From assembly GCA_048173955.1 (NCBI GenBank), contig DBEYOB010000011.1, positions 1 to 8,501 on the forward strand: 8,501 nucleotides of DNA, in the 5' to 3' direction. The notes under the pieces were generated by a model. It worked only from the letters and a program-made list of their open reading frames with translations, was not told the origin of the DNA and ran no database searches. The DNA is from CAZUFB01 sp048173955 (lineage in GTDB: Bacteria; Actinomycetota; Coriobacteriia; Coriobacteriales; UMGS124). The first letter of the stretch is position 1; each line of letters begins with the position of its first letter. Positions 5,517 through 8,501 of this stretch are shown here, one piece after another. The translations under genes and the position numbers were made by a program.

Positions 5517-5611
5517 GCCCCAGCCAGATGCCGCCCCAGCCAGGCGCTCTGCCGGGCACCGTACCGGCCGGGCGCCGTCCAGCATGGCAGCCCCGGGAGC
5601 GCCCCAACCAG
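5517..5611. repeat. Three GCCCCAGCCAG-type repeats
   Basis: GCCCCAGCCAG occurs at 5517-5527 and 5533-5543 (16-bp period), and the variant GCCCCAACCAG at 5601-5611. All lie just downstream of the stop codon of the leftward gene at 5620. Function is unknown; the repeats may be remnants of low-complexity Pro/Gln- or Gln/Pro-coding DNA. Confidence 0.4.
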
Positions 5612-5619
5612 GCGCCTTC

Positions 5620-6393
5620 CTACGCCGCGCCCGTCCGCTCGGTCTCCTTTGCCGTGGCCATCGAGGTCGTCACGGGGTCAAAGCCGGTCATCGTGCTGCT
5701 GAACGAGGACTGGTCGCCGCCGTCGCGCACCCACGCGATCGTGAGCACGAGCCCCATCGAGTCGGACCCCGCGGAGGGCGAGAACTCGCCCGTCTCCGCA
5801 TCGACGGGGGAATACACGCGGTAGACGACCGACTGCACCGCGGCGTCGCGGAACAGGTTCATCGACAGGGCTGCCGCCTGCGTCTGGGCGGAGGCGGCGA
5901 GCTCCTCGACCGTGCGCGCGGAGTCGACCCACACCGTGACGTCGACCTGCCCGCTCTGCTGGTCGTAGGCCGCCTCGTAGGCGCCCGGGAACCGTACGAT
6001 ATTGCCGCCCCAGGTCAGGCCGTTGTTCAGCGCCCGCTCGACCGTCTCGACGGACGCCTCGGTCGCAGAGAAGTCGGGGATGCCCGAAAGCTGGATGTTC
6101 TTGCAAGCTATCTGGGCAAGCAGGATGCCCGCGACGAGCACCGCCACGACCGCGATCCCCACGCGCAGCACGACCTTCTCGACCGACTGGCCGACCGGGT
6201 CGTGGAGGGCGATGGGGTCGAGCACGTCCCCCGAGGCGCTCTTGGCCTCAAGGCGCTCGAGCTCCTCGTCGGCCAGCGTGTAGCCGTGCGGATGCTGGGA
6301 CGGCTGCGCCCCGGATTCCGGCGCCGCGCTCTGGTCATCTGCTGCCGCGCCGGTCTGGGAACGCTCGTCGCGCGGCTCTGTCGGCATTGCCAT
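5620..6393 (-). CDS. Single-pass membrane-anchored protein of unknown function
   Basis: I do not recognise the family. The product is about 257 residues. Residues 1-75 are hydrophilic and probably cytoplasmic (Gln/Ser/Pro-rich, then the acidic helix LADEELERLEAKSASGDVLDP). A single membrane helix spans about 76-97 (LRVGIAVVAVLVAGILLAQIAC), and the rest, about 160 residues, is probably outside the membrane. That part has alternating polar/hydrophobic strands (VDVTVWVD, SVVYRVYSPVD, LVLTIAWVRD) suggesting a small mixed alpha/beta domain. The Cys after the helix does not fit a lipobox (QIAC) and is far from the N-terminus. AGGA lies three bases before ATG 6393 and nine before ATG 6387, so either could be the start; TTG 6408 is less likely. 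It follows the ABC gene by 155 bp but has its own candidate promoter. Confidence 0.83.
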   Translation of the reverse strand: MAMPTEPRDERSQTGAAADDQSAAPESGAQPSQHPHGYTLADEELERLEAKSASGDVLDPIALHDPVGQSVEKVVLRVGIAVVAVLVAGILLAQIACKNIQLSGIPDFSATEASVETVERALNNGLTWGGNIVRFPGAYEAAYDQQSGQVDVTVWVDSARTVEELAASAQTQAAALSMNLFRDAAVQSVVYRVYSPVDAETGEFSPSAGSDSMGLVLTIAWVRDGGDQSSFSSTMTGFDPVTTSMATAKETERTGAA

Positions 6394-6446
6394 ACGTCCT
6401 GCTTTCAACAGAAGGCGGAAGGGAGCCCGCCGAACTTGCCAACGCC

Positions 6447-6475
6447 ACTATAGGACACTCGGGCGCTTTGGTCGA
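6447..6475 (-). promoter_or_regulatory. Candidate sigma-70-type promoter for the gene at 5620-6393
   Basis: On the minus strand, TATAGT (6447-6452) is a five-of-six match to the -10 consensus. TCGACC (6470-6475) is a four-of-six match to the -35 consensus, and the spacer is exactly 17 bp. Transcription would start near 6440, giving a leader of about 45-50 bases before the start codon. Confidence 0.5.
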
Positions 6476-6490
6476 ACGGCAATGCGCGCC

Positions 6491-6508
6491 AACCCGCCGA
6501 AGCAGGCC
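6491..6508 (-). terminator. UUCG-tetraloop hairpin after the ABC exporter gene
   Basis: On the minus strand GGCCTGC (6502-6508) pairs with GCGGGTT (6491-6497) around a TTCG loop, a very stable RNA tetraloop closed by C-G; three of the pairs are G-U. It is 40 bases beyond the ABC stop codon and upstream of the next gene's promoter. The 3' U-run is short on this strand. In the opposite direction the same hairpin is followed by TTTT. Confidence 0.5.
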
Positions 6509-6548
6509 TTTTCCGATGCCGAGACGCCCGCGTGCAGCCCCATTTCCA

Positions 6549-8501
6549 TCAGCGCTCCATCTCTGGCGCCCGCGCCGTCCCCGCCGGACCCGTCGCCGTC
6601 GCCGTCTCCGGCGTCTCGGGCGCCTCAGCCGCCACGGGCGCCGCCTCGTGCGCCGCGCCGAACTGCATGCGGTAGTAGCGGGCGTAGATGCCGTCGCGGG
6701 CGAGCAGCTCGTCGTGGGTCCCCATCTCGGCGACGCGGCCGCGCTCCATCGCCACGATCACGTCGGCGTTCTGGATGGTCGAGAGCCGGTGCGCGATCAC
6801 GAGCACCGTGCGGCCGTGCGACAGGCGTGCAAGCGACGCCTGCACCGCGCGCTCGCTCTCGTTGTCCAGCGCGCTCGTCGCCTCGTCGAGGATGATGATC
6901 GGCGGGTTCTTGAGGAACACGCGCGCGATGGAGACGCGCTGCTTCTGCCCGCCCGACAGGCGCGCGCCGTGCTCGCCGACCGGCGTGTCGTAACCCATCG
7001 GCAGCGAGCTCACGAAATCGTGGATGTTGGCCTCCTTGGCCGCGGCGACGATCTCGTCGAACGTGGCGTCGGGGCGGCCGTAGGCGATGTTCTCGCCGAT
7101 GGTGCCGTCGAACAGGTACACGTCCTGCTGCACCAGGCCGATGCTGCGCCGCAGGCTCGCGCAGGTCACGTCGCGCACGTCGACGCCGTCGATGCGCACC
7201 GCCCCCGTGCGCACGTCGTAGAAGCGCGGGACGAGCGAGCAGGTCGTCGTCTTGCCGCCGCCCGAGGGGCCCACGAGCGCCACGGTCGTGCCGGGCTCGA
7301 CGTGCAGGCTCAGGTGGTCGATGACGTCGGTTGCGCCGTCGTAGCTGAAGCACACGTCGTCGAAGTCGATGGCGCCCGGGCCGACCTGCATGTCCGGGGC
7401 GCCGGGCTTGTCCTCGATGTCGGGCTTGGTGTCGAGGATCTCGCAGAAGCGCTTGAAGCCCGCCGCGGCCTTCTGAAACATCTCGGTGAAGTTGATGAGC
7501 GTCTCGATGGGCGTCGCCAGGATGCCGATGTAGAGGGCGAAGATCGCCAGGTCGGCCACGTCGAGCGAGCCGGACGCCACCAGGTAGCCGCCGAACACGA
7601 TGACGACGGTGTAGAGCAGGCCCGACAGCGTCGAGCTCGTCGCCACGAAGTGCCCCATGGCGTGATAGGTGTTGGTCTTCGACCGCAGGTAGGCCTCGTT
7701 GGAGGCGGCGAAGCGGGCGCGCTCGTAGTCCTCGGCCACGAACGACTTCACGACGCGCATGCCCTGCAGCGAGTCCTCGAGCTGCGAGTTCACCCCGCTG
7801 ATCTTGACGCGGTTGTCGTGGTAGGTCGCCTGCAGCGAGCGGTTCTTGACGACGAGGTAGACCACCGCGAGCGCGGCCAGCACCGCGATGGCGAGGCCCA
7901 GCTGCCAATTGATCGTCATCATGATGGCAATCATGCCGACGATCTCGATGCCGCTGATGATGATGTTCTCGGGACCGTGGTGGGCGGCCTCGCTGATGTC
8001 GAACAGGTCGTTGACGACGCGGCTCACCATGTCGCCGGTCTTGACGCGGTCGTACCAGGAGAACGAGAAGCGCTCGTACTGGTCGAACAGGTCCTGGCGC
8101 ATGCGGGTCTCCATGCGCACGCCCATGATGTGGCCCCACGAGCACACGAAATAGCGACACGCGTAGCGGATGGCGTACATGGCCAGAAGGCCCACGAGCA
8201 GGATGAACAGGGCTGCGTAGATCCGGTCGGACGGCCCGACGAACAGGCCGTTGGTGAGCGCGCGCAGGATCTGGGGGAACGCCAGGTCGATGCCGGCCAC
8301 GACGAGCGCGCAGAGCATGTCGGCCCAGAACAGGTGGCGTTGGGGCCCGTAGTACGAGAGGAAGCGGCGGAAGACCCTGGTCGGGCGCGGCCCGGCGGGG
8401 CGGGCGGCAGCTGCGCGGGCGGCGGCGCCGGACGACGCGGGCCGTCCGGGGCGCTGGGGCTGCTGGCTGGGATTCTGGGGCTGCGGGCTAGGGTTCTGAG
8501 G
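6549..8501 (-). CDS. ABC exporter, fused membrane and ATPase domains (5' end outside window)
   Basis: The visible 650 residues are open to the window edge, so the N-terminus is missing. Residues 1-40 are Pro/Gln- then Ala-rich and probably cytoplasmic. Six membrane segments follow (about 56-80, 95-119, 178-199, 201-218, 289-311, 315-338). The ATPase domain has Walker A GPSGGGKTT (411-419), Q-loop LVQQD (455-459), signature LSGGQKQR (515-522), Walker B IIILDEATSALD (535-546) with the catalytic Glu, and the switch His in IAHRLS (569-574). All catalytic parts are intact. This is the architecture of bacterial multidrug/lipid exporters that work as homo- or heterodimers in the cytoplasmic membrane. 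No peptidase domain is visible in the retained N-terminus, so it is not obviously a bacteriocin exporter. A Met at 8318 could be mistaken for the start, but it would cut the first membrane segment. Substrate is unknown; a partner gene could lie just outside the window. Confidence 0.95.
   Translation of the reverse strand, partial: PQNPSPQPQNPSQQPQRPGRPASSGAAARAAAARPAGPRPTRVFRRFLSYYGPQRHLFWADMLCALVVAGIDLAFPQILRALTNGLFVGPSDRIYAALFILLVGLLAMYAIRYACRYFVCSWGHIMGVRMETRMRQDLFDQYERFSFSWYDRVKTGDMVSRVVNDLFDISEAAHHGPENIIISGIEIVGMIAIMMTINWQLGLAIAVLAALAVVYLVVKNRSLQATYHDNRVKISGVNSQLEDSLQGMRVVKSFVAEDYERARFAASNEAYLRSKTNTYHAMGHFVATSSTLSGLLYTVVIVFGGYLVASGSLDVADLAIFALYIGILATPIETLINFTEMFQKAAAGFKRFCEILDTKPDIEDKPGAPDMQVGPGAIDFDDVCFSYDGATDVIDHLSLHVEPGTTVALVGPSGGGKTTTCSLVPRFYDVRTGAVRIDGVDVRDVTCASLRRSIGLVQQDVYLFDGTIGENIAYGRPDATFDEIVAAAKEANIHDFVSSLPMGYDTPVGEHGARLSGGQKQRVSIARVFLKNPPIIILDEATSALDNESERAVQASLARLSHGRTVLVIAHRLSTIQNADVIVAMERGRVAEMGTHDELLARDGIYARYYRMQFGAAHEAAPVAAEAPETPETATATGPAGTARAPEMER

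Larger units (their letters stand above)
5211..5619. other. Gene-free convergent region
   Basis: This 409-bp stretch separates the 3' ends of the kinase gene (rightward) and the membrane-anchored protein gene (leftward). It starts with a weak hairpin (5223-5238). A G-rich stretch with repeated CCGAGGG follows (about 5300-5370), then the AT-rich inverted-repeat element (5389-5497), then a GC-rich stretch with three copies of GCCCCAGCCAG or a close variant. I see no supportable gene. Minus-strand frames through the AT-rich element give short peptides with no recognisable domain. Confidence 0.6.

Noticed and set aside
5394..5585. Short minus-strand frame across the AT-rich element as a transposase remnant
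   Set aside because: The peptide is short, crosses the inverted repeat and shows no transposase motif I can recognise.
6060..6110. Lipoprotein signal at the end of the membrane helix (QIAC) of the protein at 5620-6393
   Set aside because: The residue three before Cys is Gln rather than Leu/Val/Ile, and the helix lies about 75 residues from the N-terminus, too far for a lipoprotein signal peptide.
6625..8160. 511-residue minus-strand frame inside the ABC gene
   Set aside because: It is an out-of-frame shadow of the ABC gene with an Arg-rich peptide and no domain.

Overview
The window is GC-rich double-stranded bacterial DNA with Shine-Dalgarno-led genes, strongly GC-biased third codon positions and long spurious open frames on both strands. 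The protein style (Ala/Pro/Glu-rich, GC-rich codons, SlyD-type FKBP without a His tail, ABC exporter) fits a high-GC Gram-positive. My best guess is an actinobacterium of the Coriobacteriia/Eggerthellales type, but nothing in the window proves the taxon.

Layout, left to right. 1-367 holds no convincing gene: it carries two overlapping hairpins and two 23-bp direct repeats with dyad symmetry. 368-715 (minus) encodes a small four-cysteine zinc-ribbon protein containing a double-glycine-leader-like stretch (DLGAVSGG), with a second well-formed ribosome binding site just before that stretch. 911-2905 (minus) encodes a 664-residue unrecognised membrane protein: about six N-terminal membrane segments, a Pro/Ala linker, another membrane segment, a helical domain and a glycine-zipper C-terminus. 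3058-3453 (minus) encodes a SlyD-like FKBP peptidyl-prolyl isomerase. 3454-4271 is an 818-bp gene-free divergent region with 20-bp degenerate tandem repeats, a 26-27 bp inverted repeat around an AT-rich island, and a small operator-like palindrome. 4272-5210 (plus) encodes a pyridoxal/pyridoxamine-kinase-like protein. 5211-5619 is a convergent gene-free region containing an AT-rich 109-bp inverted-repeat element that looks like a MITE. 5620-6393 (minus) encodes a single-pass membrane-anchored protein of unknown function with its own candidate promoter. 6549-8501 (minus) is an ABC exporter (fused membrane and ATPase domains) whose 5' end lies beyond the window.

Five of the six genes read leftward; only the kinase reads rightward. 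The FKBP, membrane-protein and zinc-ribbon genes lie in the same direction, but the gaps (152 and 195 bp) contain hairpins, so they need not be one operon. No pathway links the genes clearly. The FKBP and kinase are housekeeping-like. The least explained items are the leader-like zinc-ribbon protein, the 664-residue membrane protein, the MITE-like element, and a motif (ATTTG-N3-CGC) shared by repeats in two separate intergenic regions. No tRNA, rRNA, CRISPR array or complete insertion sequence was seen.
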